A stretch of 13,360 bases of DNA, from NCBI GenBank assembly GCA_041486365.1, contig JBGPLH010000054.1, positions 1 to 13,360 on the forward strand. Direction: 5' to 3'. A program made the translations under genes and the position numbers. Positions 7,056 through 13,360 of the stretch are shown here, one piece after another; within the stretch, counting starts at the first letter, position 1; the number at the start of each line of letters is the position of its first letter. The DNA comes from JBGPLH01 sp041486365 [NCBI: Thermodesulfobacteriota bacterium] (GTDB lineage: Bacteria; JAUYMQ01). Under the pieces are notes generated by a model. The model did no database searches and was not told where the DNA came from. It was given only the letters and a program-made list of their open reading frames with translations.

Positions 7056-8318
7056 GTGCGCGCGCTTCAGACGGATCCGCCAGGAGACCTTCGTTCGGGG
7101 GGGCGACTCCCCGGGCTCACGATCGTGATCCCCGCCCTGAACGAGGAGCAGGCCATCGGCGGCACGATCGAGCGCTGCCTGGCCGCGCGCGACGAGATCC
7201 GCGAGAAGGCCGGAATCGGCCACATCGGGATCGTGGTCGTGAGCGACGGATCGACCGACCGGACTGCGGAGATCGCCGGGTCCTGCCGGGAAGTCGAGCT
7301 GATCGTCTTCCCGGAGAACCGTGGCTACGGCGCGGCCATCAAGGCGGGATGGGAGCGGGGCGGGGGCGATCTCCTCGGCTTCCTCGACGCTGACGGCACC
7401 TGCGATCCGATCTACTTCGCGGAGATGTGCCGCGTGATCCTGAAGGAGGGGCGGGACGTCGTGCTCGGCTGCCGGATGGGACCGGACTCCCGGATGCCCA
7501 GGGTACGGCGGATCGGGAACACCTTCTTCGCGCTGATGCTCGGGCTCTTCTCCAGGAAAGCGGTGCGCGACGCCGCGAGCGGCATGCGGGTCATCCGGCG
7601 CGAGTCGCTGCCGCGGCTGCTGCCGCTTCCGGACGGGTTGCACTTCACGCCGGCGATGAGCGCGCAGGCGCTCATGGACGACGATCTCCGGATCGCCGAG
7701 ATCGACATGCGCTACGAGGAGCGCCTGGGCCAATCGAAGCTCCACGTCCTGCGGGACGGGTACCGCTTCCTGAGGGCCATCCTCGCGGCCGTCGCCTACA
7801 TCAAGGTTTCGCGGCTCACGGAGCCGATCATCGCGCTGCTGGTCCTCGCGGCGGTCCTCCTCATGATCCGCCCGACGGTGTTCTACGTCACGCACCACCG
7901 GCTCGAGGAGTGGATGTTCTACCGCTTCGCCTTCGTGGGGATGATCGGGACGATCGCCGTCACGCTCCTGTGCCTCACCATCGTGGTGGAACACGTCGTC
8001 GCCCTCACCCTCTTGCGCTACGAGCGGTTCCGCCTGGCCGCGCGGGGGCTCTGGCGCTACGAGACGCTCCAGATGCTCGTCGCGGCGGGGAGCGTCCTCT
8101 GGCTGGTCGCGGCGTTCCTGAACGTCGCGGGATTCGAGCAGCTCCTCTCCACCGGGCATGTGACCATGCACTGGTCGCGCGTGCTCATGGGCGCGTTCTT
8201 CTCCGTGAACCTCGCGCAACTCGTCGGCGTGCTGTGCGCCCTCAAGATCGTGCGCGCTCTCCACACGCGACAGCCATTCCTCCATTCCGGATCCGCGGGG
8301 CCTGGTCCGGGCCCATGA
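7056..8318 (+). CDS. Family 2 glycosyltransferase with C-terminal membrane domain
   Basis: This 420-residue enzyme is predicted to transfer a sugar from a nucleotide sugar at the cytoplasmic membrane face, probably to a polyprenyl phosphate, as in dolichol-phosphate-mannose-synthase-like proteins. GT-A motifs are PALNEE (26-31), SDGSTD (63-68), ENRGYGAAIKAG (about 88-99), the metal-binding DAD (111-113), SGMR (175-178) and EERLGQSKL (221-229). After the catalytic domain come about four transmembrane helices, near 256-272, 290-320, 345-367 and 382-405. The GTG start at 7056 is chosen from its ribosome binding site. An open frame to 6858 precedes it but looks non-coding. The stop overlaps the methyltransferase start as ATGA, implying coupled translation. 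The sugar and acceptor cannot be read from sequence. Confidence 0.9.
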   Translation: MRALQTDPPGDLRSGGRLPGLTIVIPALNEEQAIGGTIERCLAARDEIREKAGIGHIGIVVVSDGSTDRTAEIAGSCREVELIVFPENRGYGAAIKAGWERGGGDLLGFLDADGTCDPIYFAEMCRVILKEGRDVVLGCRMGPDSRMPRVRRIGNTFFALMLGLFSRKAVRDAASGMRVIRRESLPRLLPLPDGLHFTPAMSAQALMDDDLRIAEIDMRYEERLGQSKLHVLRDGYRFLRAILAAVAYIKVSRLTEPIIALLVLAAVLLMIRPTVFYVTHHRLEEWMFYRFAFVGMIGTIAVTLLCLTIVVEHVVALTLLRYERFRLAARGLWRYETLQMLVAAGSVLWLVAAFLNVAGFEQLLSTGHVTMHWSRVLMGAFFSVNLAQLVGVLCALKIVRALHTRQPFLHSGSAGPGPGP

Positions 8319-9031
8319 ACTTCGACGGGTACGCGCGCCAGTACGACGAGGGTCTCCGGCGAGGGATCCGCCTCTCGGGCGAGGATGCGGAATTCTTCGC
8401 GCGCGGGAGGCTCGCCGCCGCGCGGGCGCATTTCGCGCGCATCGGAATCCGCCCCGGGCGAATCCTCGAGTTCGGCTGCGGGATCGGCAATCACGTCGGC
8501 ATTCTGAGGGAGTTCTGGCCCGGGAGCGACATCACGGGGCTGGACATCTCGGAGGAGTCGCTGGCCGTCGCGCGGGAGCGCTGGCGCGGGGACGGGATCC
8601 GGTTCCTGACACCGGAGGCGTTTCGCGCCGGCGCGGCGGCGCCGGTCGACTGGGTCTTCTGTGCGGGCGTGATGCACCACATCCCGCCCGCCGACCGTGA
8701 CGATGCGCTGGACCTCGTCCGCGATCTGCTCGCGGAGAGGGGCGTTCTCACGGTCTTCGAGAACAACCCGTTCAACCCCGGCGCGCGCCTGGTGATGCGG
8801 CGCATCCCCTTCGACCGGGGCGCGGTCATGGTGAATCCCTACCGCCTGCGGTCCAAGCTCCGGGCACTCGGGTTCGAGGAGGTGTCCTGCCGGTTCCTCT
8901 TCGTGTTTCCCCGGCCGCTCGCGTTCCTGCGGGGGCTCGAACCGCGGCTCGAGCCGCTCCCCCTCGGCGCGCAGTACGGCGTATTCGCGCGACGGAAGGG
9001 CGCTAACGCCTCTCGATCCCGAAGAGGCTGA
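8315..9031 (+). CDS. Class I SAM-dependent methyltransferase
   Basis: This 238-residue protein has the Rossmann-type methyltransferase core. Motif I ILEFGCGIG (residues 50-58) binds SAM, the acidic residue after strand 2 is in LDIS (D77), and VDWVFCAGVMHHIP (111-124) is the motif IV region, typical of ubiE/type-11-like enzymes. The C-terminal part (VNPYRLRSKLRALGFEEVSC) is the usual late strand-helix region. The start is the ATG of the ATGA overlap with the upstream glycosyltransferase. The frame is open far upstream, but that translation is a shadow of the glycosyltransferase. Context suggests methylation of a glycan or of its lipid-linked precursor, which is inference. Its last 29 bases overlap the 3' end of the convergent glycosyltransferase gene. 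Confidence 0.9.
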   Translation: MNFDGYARQYDEGLRRGIRLSGEDAEFFARGRLAAARAHFARIGIRPGRILEFGCGIGNHVGILREFWPGSDITGLDISEESLAVARERWRGDGIRFLTPEAFRAGAAAPVDWVFCAGVMHHIPPADRDDALDLVRDLLAERGVLTVFENNPFNPGARLVMRRIPFDRGAVMVNPYRLRSKLRALGFEEVSCRFLFVFPRPLAFLRGLEPRLEPLPLGAQYGVFARRKGANASRSRRG

Positions 9032-10151
9032 GGAAGAAGGCGCCGAAGATCCCCTGGAGCCCGAGCGCCATCAGCGTGGCGCCGACCAGGGAGGCGCGCA
9101 GCGCGTTCAGATAGGTGAAGCCGCTCTCGATCCAGCGCGAGAGCACCCACAGGTTGATCCCGAACCCCGCGACGAAGACGATCCCGGAGCCGATCAGCGC
9201 GCGCTCCAGCGTGAGCCAGCCCAGCAAGTTCCCGATGACCGGATCCTCCTCGAGCTTCGTCACGTGGGCGTATACCTTCGCGTACAGCCCGGTGAAGACC
9301 ACCTGGCTCCCCACGAGCGCGAACATCATCCCCAGCACCATCGAATGGACGTCGAACTTGATCCCGCCCATCACGATCGGTCCGGGGGCGAGCGCGAAGA
9401 GCATGATCAGCCCGACGCCCGCGAGCAGCGTCCCCGGGATGAGGAAGAGCCACTTGGGGCTGTACAGCAGCATGAACCGGAGATGGCGCCACCCGTCGCT
9501 GAAAGAGCGCAGATGCGGCTTCCGGTCGCGCCCGTCGGGGTGGTAGACGATGGGTACCTCGGTGATCCGCATCCCCGCCTTGGCCATCTTCACGATCATC
9601 TCGGAAGCGAACTCCATCCCCGTCGTGACGAGGTTCAGGCGCTGGTAGGCCTCGCGCGTGAAGGAGCGCATCCCGCAGTGGGCATCGGAGACACGGGCCC
9701 GGAAGAACAGGTTCAGGATCCCGGTGAGGACCGGGTTGCCGAGGTACCGGTGCAGCGGCGGCATGGCGCCCGGAAGGATCGTGCCGCGCAACCGGGAGCC
9801 GATCACGGCGTCGTAGCCTTTCCTGAGCGGCGCGATGAAGCGTTCGATATCACCGAAATCGTAGGAGTCATCGGAGTCCCCGATCACGATGTACCTCCCC
9901 CGCGCCGCTTCCAGCCCCCGCAGGTACGCGGCGCCGTAGCCCTTCGTCCCGGCGTGCACCACCCGCGCGCCGAGGGACTTTGCGATCTCGACGCTCCCGT
10001 CGGTGGAGCCATTGTCGGAGACGACGACCTCGCCCCGGATCCCGGCGCCCGCCATCGCCTCCAACGCTTTGCGTATGCAGATGGGCAGCGTCTTCGCCTC
10101 GTTGAGGCAGGGCATCACGACGCTGACTTCGGGAGATTCAAGATCGCTCAT
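9003..10151 (-). CDS. Second family 2 glycosyltransferase with C-terminal membrane domain
   Basis: This 382-residue protein is of the polyprenyl-phosphate sugar transferase type (annotated in many genomes as dolichol-P-glucose synthetase-like). Motifs are MPCLNEAKTL (13-22), SDNGSTDGS (45-53), KGYGAAYLRG (70-79), the metal site GDSDDSYDF (91-99) and DAHCGMRSF (156-164). Four predicted transmembrane helices follow at about 234-254, 268-292, 318-338 and 352-377. The architecture matches the plus-strand glycosyltransferase at 7056, but the sequences are clearly different. The ATG is preceded by AAGGAGG about seven bases away. It overlaps the methyltransferase tail-to-tail by 29 bases. The enzyme probably makes a lipid-linked sugar used in cell-surface glycan assembly. 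Donor and acceptor are unknown. Confidence 0.92.
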   Translation of the reverse strand: MSDLESPEVSVVMPCLNEAKTLPICIRKALEAMAGAGIRGEVVVSDNGSTDGSVEIAKSLGARVVHAGTKGYGAAYLRGLEAARGRYIVIGDSDDSYDFGDIERFIAPLRKGYDAVIGSRLRGTILPGAMPPLHRYLGNPVLTGILNLFFRARVSDAHCGMRSFTREAYQRLNLVTTGMEFASEMIVKMAKAGMRITEVPIVYHPDGRDRKPHLRSFSDGWRHLRFMLLYSPKWLFLIPGTLLAGVGLIMLFALAPGPIVMGGIKFDVHSMVLGMMFALVGSQVVFTGLYAKVYAHVTKLEEDPVIGNLLGWLTLERALIGSGIVFVAGFGINLWVLSRWIESGFTYLNALRASLVGATLMALGLQGIFGAFFLSLFGIERR

Positions 10152-10198
10152 CGCCGCCCCTCCTTCATGGACGCCGCCGGAGGCACAGAGCCGCTCTC

Positions 10199-10227
10199 TT
10201 TCTGACTCCCCGCGCGGCGGGTGTCAA
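10199..10227 (-). promoter_or_regulatory. Candidate promoter for the minus-strand glycosyltransferase
   Basis: On the minus strand a perfect -35 TTGACA (10227-10222) is followed after 17 bases by CAGAAA (10204-10199), a three-of-six match to the -10. It would start transcription about 40 bases before the ATG at 10151, and it lies just downstream of the candidate terminator of the preceding minus-strand gene. Confidence 0.4.
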
Positions 10228-10242
10228 GGATTGCGGCCCCCG

Positions 10243-10268
10243 GCAAGAACCCGCGCACCGGGGCGCGG
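10243..10268 (-). terminator. Candidate terminator after the exported BamE-like gene
   Basis: Read on the minus strand, CCGCGC (10268-10263) and GCGCGG (10256-10251) form a 6-base-pair stem around a six-base loop, followed by GTTCTTG. It lies about 30 bases past the stop of the gene at 10300 and before the promoter of the next minus-strand gene. The stem is short and the T tract weak. Confidence 0.4.
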
Positions 10269-10299
10269 TGGCGGTCGCCCACCCTGACTTCCTGACGGT

Positions 10300-10932
10300 T
10301 CACCGGGCCGTGATCCGGATGGAGATGATCCGCTCCTTGCTCAGCGTGTAGACGGCCACGCACTCCGCGGGGCACGCGGGGTCTTTCCCTTTGCTTGAAC
10401 GGTAGATGAAGCGGAAGGGGGCCCGGATGCCCTGGAGCTCGTGGGGGCTCCCGAGCGTGGCGAGCAGCTCGCGTTCCGTGCGGTCGATCCGGAGTCCCGT
10501 TTCGGTCGTGAGATTTGAGAGGAAGAGGTCCGGCTTCAAGATTGCCTGGAGCGCGTACGAGGGAGGAATCGGCTTCTTTCCGTCGGGGCCCTGCAGGAAC
10601 CGATTCGCCCCGGAGGGAAGGGAACCGTGGTCCTCGATCGAGACCGCAGTGAGCGTCCCCTTCTCGAATGCGGCGCAGAGCATGAGCTGCGCCTCGGACC
10701 AGCAGCGCGCCGCTCCGCGCGCGGTCGGGAACCGGAGGCCCTTTCCCAGGCGCTTCACGGCTTCCTTCTCCGTCGTCTTGCCGACCTGGAGCGGACCGAG
10801 GCGGTGATCGGGAAGATGGGTCCGGGTGTCTCCCGTGGGCGCCCCGGATGAAGCGGATGAGAGCCAAAGGAGCGGAAGCCCCACCAGGAAAGCCACCAAC
10901 CCCCGCCGTTGCGCCGACCAAAGTGAAATCAC
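10300..10932 (-). CDS. Exported protein with two BamE/SmpA-like motifs, function unknown
   Basis: This 210-residue protein starts with a basic region and hydrophobic core (RRGLVAFLVGLPLLWLSSAS) ending near SSGA, a typical signal peptide. There is no lipobox cysteine. The mature part has LGPLQVGKTTEKEAVKRLGK at about 45-64 and LRIDRTERELLATLGSPHE at about 137-155. Both resemble the G-x-(T/S)-x-x-E-(V/A)-x-x-x-LG-x-P motif of SmpA/BamE-type folds, suggesting a duplicated domain. This is a pattern match by eye. Four cysteines (C67, C76, C187, C191) may form disulfides. I choose the GTG at 10932, with AGGAGG four bases upstream, over the GTG at 10965, which would place the ribosome binding site inside the gene. 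A good promoter lies upstream. The function is unknown. Confidence 0.75.
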   Translation of the reverse strand: MISLWSAQRRGLVAFLVGLPLLWLSSASSGAPTGDTRTHLPDHRLGPLQVGKTTEKEAVKRLGKGLRFPTARGAARCWSEAQLMLCAAFEKGTLTAVSIEDHGSLPSGANRFLQGPDGKKPIPPSYALQAILKPDLFLSNLTTETGLRIDRTERELLATLGSPHELQGIRAPFRFIYRSSKGKDPACPAECVAVYTLSKERIISIRITAR

Positions 10933-10936
10933 CTTG

Positions 10937-10942
10937 CCTCCT
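10937..10942 (-). promoter_or_regulatory. Ribosome binding site deciding a GTG start
   Basis: On the minus strand AGGAGG lies four bases before the GTG at 10932-10930. It moves the start 33 bases downstream of the longest open frame and puts the signal peptide's basic residues near the N-terminus. Confidence 0.65.
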
Positions 10943-10990
10943 CCCCTTTTCCCCTGAAGCGCCACTGCCTCATGGCCGAAGGTCCGGCCG

Positions 10991-11018
10991 AGTATAGCGG
11001 TCAGTATCCCTTCCTCAA
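10991..11018 (-). promoter_or_regulatory. Sigma-70-type promoter for the exported BamE-like gene
   Basis: On the minus strand TTGAGG (11018-11013) and TATACT (10996-10991) are separated by 16 bases, matching the consensus at four and five of six positions. The predicted start is about 50 bases before the GTG at 10932. It sits in the 273-base divergent region shared with the PEP-CTERM gene. Confidence 0.6.
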
Positions 11019-11205
11019 GACCCTCGAAAGCACCAAAGGCTCAACCCTGGGTGAAAAAAGCATCACTTTTCGTGACACCAACGGGCTGAACTCGCCACTA
11101 CCTCTAGGAGGGGAGGTGTGCTTGCAGCGCGTAGGCCCGTTGCCCGCGGTCAGGCACCCCGACATCGGGCGGAGTTCACAAGCTGGGGGAGGAGGCAATT
11201 CAACG

Positions 11206-11865
11206 ATGAAACGGCAAGGACTCAACTACTTCTTAGGAGTTCTAGGGCTGGCCTTTCTGGGCCTATGCCTCACGACGCCCGCTTGGGCCGACCCGATCGG
11301 GGGTCCGAACGACGTCAACTGCCCGAACGGCTCCTGTCAGGGCGCGACGTACACCCTGACCTTCAGCGGCGTGCCCATCAGCATGACCGTCACCACGAAG
11401 ACCTACCGGGTGACCTACACGATCGACACCTCCACCTACACCGGCGGGGGCGTGAAACTCGATTCGGTGGCCCTCAAGGTCAGCTCGAGCCTCGTGGGCG
11501 CGAGCCTCTTCTCCGCCCCCGGCGGCACCGGCAACTGGGGCATCCAGCCGGGCGGGATTAACGCCGGTGGCTGCAGCGGCGCGGGCTCCGGGTTCGAGTG
11601 CGCGATGGCGAATTCCCTGGCGGTTGCGCCGGCTGTCGGCGGAACGCTGGCCTGGGTCTTCGACCTCGAAATCGCCAACAACGTCGGTTTCGATACGACT
11701 CCCAGCATCAAGGCGCGCTACGTCAACGCGGACGGCGCCAAGGTCGGGGACCTCGTCTCGGAGAACATCACGCTCCAGACCCCGCCCCAGGAAATCCCCG
11801 AGCCCGCGACGCTTCTCCTCCTGGGGAGCGGTCTCGTGGCGCTCGCGCGCAGGCGACTGCGCTAG
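11206..11865 (+). CDS. PEP-CTERM sorting-domain protein
   Basis: This 219-residue exported protein has a signal peptide (MKRQGLNYFLGVLGLAFLGL, ending CLTTPAWA, cleavage after A28). The C-terminus is the classic exosortase sorting signal: IPEP at 197-200, the hydrophobic stretch ATLLLLGSGLVALA, and a basic end RRRLR. Exosortase proteins cleave such tails on the way to the cell surface, and the proteins are linked with exopolysaccharide and biofilm matrix. The mature region is Ser/Thr/Gly-rich and beta-strand-like (YTLTFSGVPISMTVTTKTY, VDSVALKVSS-type pattern) with four cysteines in two clusters (C39, C44; C123, C132). The family beyond the tail is not recognised. The ATG at 11206 has GGAGGAGG (11188-11195) ten bases upstream. 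The open frame extends to 10972, but that part is not signal-like. No exosortase gene is in the window. Confidence 0.93.
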   Translation: MKRQGLNYFLGVLGLAFLGLCLTTPAWADPIGGPNDVNCPNGSCQGATYTLTFSGVPISMTVTTKTYRVTYTIDTSTYTGGGVKLDSVALKVSSSLVGASLFSAPGGTGNWGIQPGGINAGGCSGAGSGFECAMANSLAVAPAVGGTLAWVFDLEIANNVGFDTTPSIKARYVNADGAKVGDLVSENITLQTPPQEIPEPATLLLLGSGLVALARRRLR

Positions 11866-11890
11866 CGACCCCGGTGCGAGTGGTGAATCG

Positions 11891-11923
11891 AAAGGGGAGG
11901 CCTTGCGGCCTCCCCTTCTTCTT
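11891..11923 (+). terminator. Strong Rho-independent terminator after the PEP-CTERM gene
   Basis: AAGGGGAGGCC (11892-11902) and GGCCTCCCCTT (11907-11917) form a perfect 11-base-pair stem with the loop TTGC, followed by CTTCTT. It lies 26 bases past the PEP-CTERM stop and between convergent genes. On the minus strand the hairpin is followed by TTTCGATT, so it may also serve the Ig-repeat gene ending at 11965. Confidence 0.9.
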
Positions 11924-11964
11924 CCGGGCGGCGGCGCTCCGCTGGTTGCAGAGGCCGCCCGGAG

Positions 11965-13360
11965 TCACTGGTTCTTCGCGCCCTGCACGTCCGGGATCTT
12001 CAGGACGGCGATCGACGCCGTCGCGGAAAGGTCCCCCTTGTCCAGTACGCGGGCCGTCACCGTGTGCGTCCCCGGCGTCCACTTCCTCGTGTCGACCGCG
12101 ACCGCATAGGGGGCTTTGCCGTCCTTGGCCTTCATCACGCCGTCCACGAGAAATTCCACGCGATTGATCCCCGAGGAGGCGGAGGCGATGGCGGCGAAGG
12201 TCTGCTTGGCTATCACGGTGGCGCCGTCGGAGGGGGTCGTGATCGACACGGAGGGCGGTGTCGCGCCGACGGCGTTGCTCACGGTGACCGCGACGGCCGG
12301 GGAGCTGCCGTAATTACCACTGGCGTCGTATGCCTCCACCTTGATCGTGTGAGAACCCTCCGGCACGCTGGTGCTGTTCCAGGGCACCTCGAAGGGCGCC
12401 GTCGTGTCCGTACCGACGATCCCGCTGTCCACCAGGAACTGGACCTGCGCGACGCCCACGTTGTCCGAGGCGCCGGCGGTGATTGTCACCGTGCCGGACA
12501 CGGTGGCGCTGGCGGAAGGCGAGGTGACGCTTGCCGAGGGCGGCACGGTGTCGACGGGGGGAGGTGGCAGCGCGTTGGACACGGTCAGGTCGACCGGCCC
12601 CGAGCTGCCCTGGTTGCCGGCCGCATCGTAGGCGCTCGCGGTGACCGTGTGAGCGCCATTGGCCGCGGCCGTCGTGTTCCAGGACGCGCTGAAGGGAGAC
12701 GTGGAGTCACTTGAGAGCAGTTGCCCGTCCACGTAGAACCGCACCTGCGTGACACCCACGTTGTCCGTGGCCGAGACGGAGATGACCGCGGTGCCGGACA
12801 GGGTCGAGCCCGCGGAGGGCGCCGTGATCGAGGCCGTGGGTGCCGTCGTGTCGGGCGGCGGCGCGTTGGACACGGTGACGGAGACCGGTGCGGAGCTCCC
12901 GAGGTTGCCGGCCGCGTCGTAGGCGATCGCGGTGATCGTGTGGGAGCCGTTTCCTATCGTCGTGGTGCTCCAGGCCACGCTGAAGGGCGACGAGGAGTCG
13001 ATCCCGGCCAGCTGCCCGTCCACGTAGAAGAGCACCTGCGTGACACCCACGTTGTCCGTGGCCGAGGCGGAGATCAGTACGACGCCGGACAGGGTCGAGC
13101 CCGCGGCGGGCGCCGAGATCGAGACCGTGGGCGCCGAGGTGTCGGGCGGCGCGGCGTTGGACACGGTGACGGAGACCGGCGCCGCGCTGCCGAGATTGCC
13201 GGCCGCGTCGGAAGCGTCCGCCGTGATCGTGTGCGCGCCATTCACCGCGGTCGTGGTGTTCCAGGCCACGCTGAAGGGTGAAGTGGAGTCGATCGCGGCC
13301 AGTTGCCCGTCCACGAAGAACCGCACCTGCGTGACACTCACATTGTCCGCGGCCGAGGCG
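11965..13360 (-). CDS. Large Ig-like repeat protein (5'-partial, C-terminal region)
   Basis: The reading frame is open to the window edge. Codons beyond the GTG at 13341 read ASAADN and continue the repeat pattern, so the true start lies outside. About 465 residues are visible as five tandem bacterial Ig-like domains (PF17957-type pattern), four complete and the first partial. The unit reads approximately P-x-V-S-I-T-x-P-x-x-G-x-x-x-S-G, then DNVGVTQVRFYVDG, then SPFSVAWNTTT, then GSHTITAIAYDAAGN and SAPVSVTVSNA. The last unit is divergent and the protein ends DVQGAKNQ without a membrane anchor, PEP-CTERM tail or LPXTG motif. Such repeats usually build extended arms of secreted adhesins or enzymes, and the catalytic or binding domain is probably N-terminal, outside the window. 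The 3' end faces the PEP-CTERM gene across a terminator. Confidence 0.88.
   Translation of the reverse strand, partial: ASAADNVSVTQVRFFVDGQLAAIDSTSPFSVAWNTTTAVNGAHTITADASDAAGNLGSAAPVSVTVSNAAPPDTSAPTVSISAPAAGSTLSGVVLISASATDNVGVTQVLFYVDGQLAGIDSSSPFSVAWSTTTIGNGSHTITAIAYDAAGNLGSSAPVSVTVSNAPPPDTTAPTASITAPSAGSTLSGTAVISVSATDNVGVTQVRFYVDGQLLSSDSTSPFSASWNTTAAANGAHTVTASAYDAAGNQGSSGPVDLTVSNALPPPPVDTVPPSASVTSPSASATVSGTVTITAGASDNVGVAQVQFLVDSGIVGTDTTAPFEVPWNSTSVPEGSHTIKVEAYDASGNYGSSPAVAVTVSNAVGATPPSVSITTPSDGATVIAKQTFAAIASASSGINRVEFLVDGVMKAKDGKAPYAVAVDTRKWTPGTHTVTARVLDKGDLSATASIAVLKIPDVQGAKNQ
12265..13360 (-). repeat. Tandem 291/300-base repeats encoding Ig-like domains
   Basis: Successive units recur every 291 bases (97 codons), and once every 300 because of an insertion encoding extra prolines. 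For example GACACCCACGTTGTCCGTGG starts at 12751 and again at 13042, with a close variant at 13333. Approximate units are 13147-13360 (partial), 12856-13146, 12556-12855 and 12265-12555. A more divergent fifth unit lies at 11965-12264. The first three are so similar at the DNA level that recent duplication or gene conversion is likely, and assembly collapse is a risk. Confidence 0.85.

Noticed and set aside
6741-8285. 514-residue open frame antisense to the first glycosyltransferase
   Set aside because: Composition (Arg, Glu, His, Asp, Pro) is typical of shadow frames in high-GC DNA, and the sense strand carries clear glycosyltransferase motifs.
7427-8314. Long N-terminal extension of the methyltransferase frame
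   Set aside because: The frame is open but its translation is an Arg/Gly/Pro-rich shadow of the glycosyltransferase. Methyltransferase sequence begins only after the ATGA overlap at 8315.
9264-10205. 313-residue plus-strand open frame opposite the second glycosyltransferase
   Set aside because: Its composition is His/Asp/Arg/Glu-rich without any fold-like hydrophobic pattern. The minus strand has all glycosyltransferase motifs.
11111-11125. Sigma-54 promoter upstream of the PEP-CTERM gene
   Set aside because: GG and GC are correctly spaced and TTGC matches, but the CACG part of the -24 box is absent. Not strong enough to annotate, so noted only as part of the leader finding.
11019-11205. 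Cyclic-di-GMP (GEMM) or cobalamin riboswitch in the PEP-CTERM leader
   Set aside because: I looked for the conserved GEMM core and for the cobalamin box and found neither. Only small hairpins are present.
11118-11561. 147-residue frame starting with a GTG that follows AGGAGGGGAGG, overlapping the PEP-CTERM start
   Set aside because: It has an attractive ribosome-binding-like sequence, but the encoded chain is Arg/His/Leu-rich and runs out of frame through the PEP-CTERM gene. A short leader peptide is not excluded but not supported.
12064-13281. Plus-strand open frames (216 and 186 residues) opposite the Ig repeats
   Set aside because: They are repetitive Arg/Gly/Asp/Val shadows that mirror the 97-codon repeat of the real minus-strand gene.

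Overview
The window is a high-GC bacterial chromosomal segment from an organism with a Gram-negative-type envelope. Evidence for this is two predicted lipoproteins, a FecR-type secreted protein, a PEP-CTERM protein and an actin-like MreB. The codon usage, the PEP-CTERM protein and the FecR/DUF6600-like architecture would fit an uncultured environmental lineage such as Acidobacteriota, Eisenbacteria or Myxococcota. The sequence alone does not decide the phylum. I see no rRNA, tRNA, CRISPR array, transposase, integrase or phage gene.

Layout. (1) 3-1019 (+): mreB, lacking only about the first eight codons, closed by a hairpin terminator. (2) 1090-2742 (+): an AMP-forming aryl/acyl-CoA ligase. 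(3) 2835-3140 (+): an unrecognised 101-residue protein. (4) 3228-5060 (+): a secreted FecR-domain protein with a W/G/Y-rich DUF6600-like block and a long disordered tail, followed by a terminator. (5) 5116-5682 (-): a TPR lipoprotein, divergent from (6) 5959-6384 (+), a small proline-rich lipoprotein that is followed after 10 bases by (7) 6395-6838 (+), a histidine-containing four-helix membrane protein. (8) 7056-8318 (+): a family 2 glycosyltransferase with a membrane domain, translationally coupled (ATGA) to (9) 8315-9031 (+), a SAM methyltransferase. (10) 9003-10151 (-): a second membrane-anchored family 2 glycosyltransferase whose 3' end overlaps the methyltransferase. (11) 10300-10932 (-): an exported protein with two BamE/SmpA-like motifs. 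(12) 11206-11865 (+): a PEP-CTERM protein with a strong terminator. (13) 11965-13360 (-): the C-terminal part of a large Ig-repeat protein, 5'-truncated by the window edge.

How the genes may work together. Nearly everything after the CoA ligase concerns the envelope or surface. Two polyprenyl-phosphate-type glycosyltransferases and a methyltransferase would build or decorate a glycan. PEP-CTERM proteins are sorted by exosortase and are associated with exopolysaccharide or biofilm matrix. The FecR/DUF6600 protein, the lipoproteins and the Ig-repeat protein are all exported or surface proteins. No exosortase, flippase or polymerase is in view, so a functional link between the glycan genes and the PEP-CTERM protein is inference. 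I found no convincing wholly new system. The best candidates for a second look are the glycosyltransferase/methyltransferase module, the duplicated BamE-like exported protein beside the PEP-CTERM gene, the proline-rich lipoprotein/four-helix membrane protein pair, and the near-identical tandem Ig repeats.
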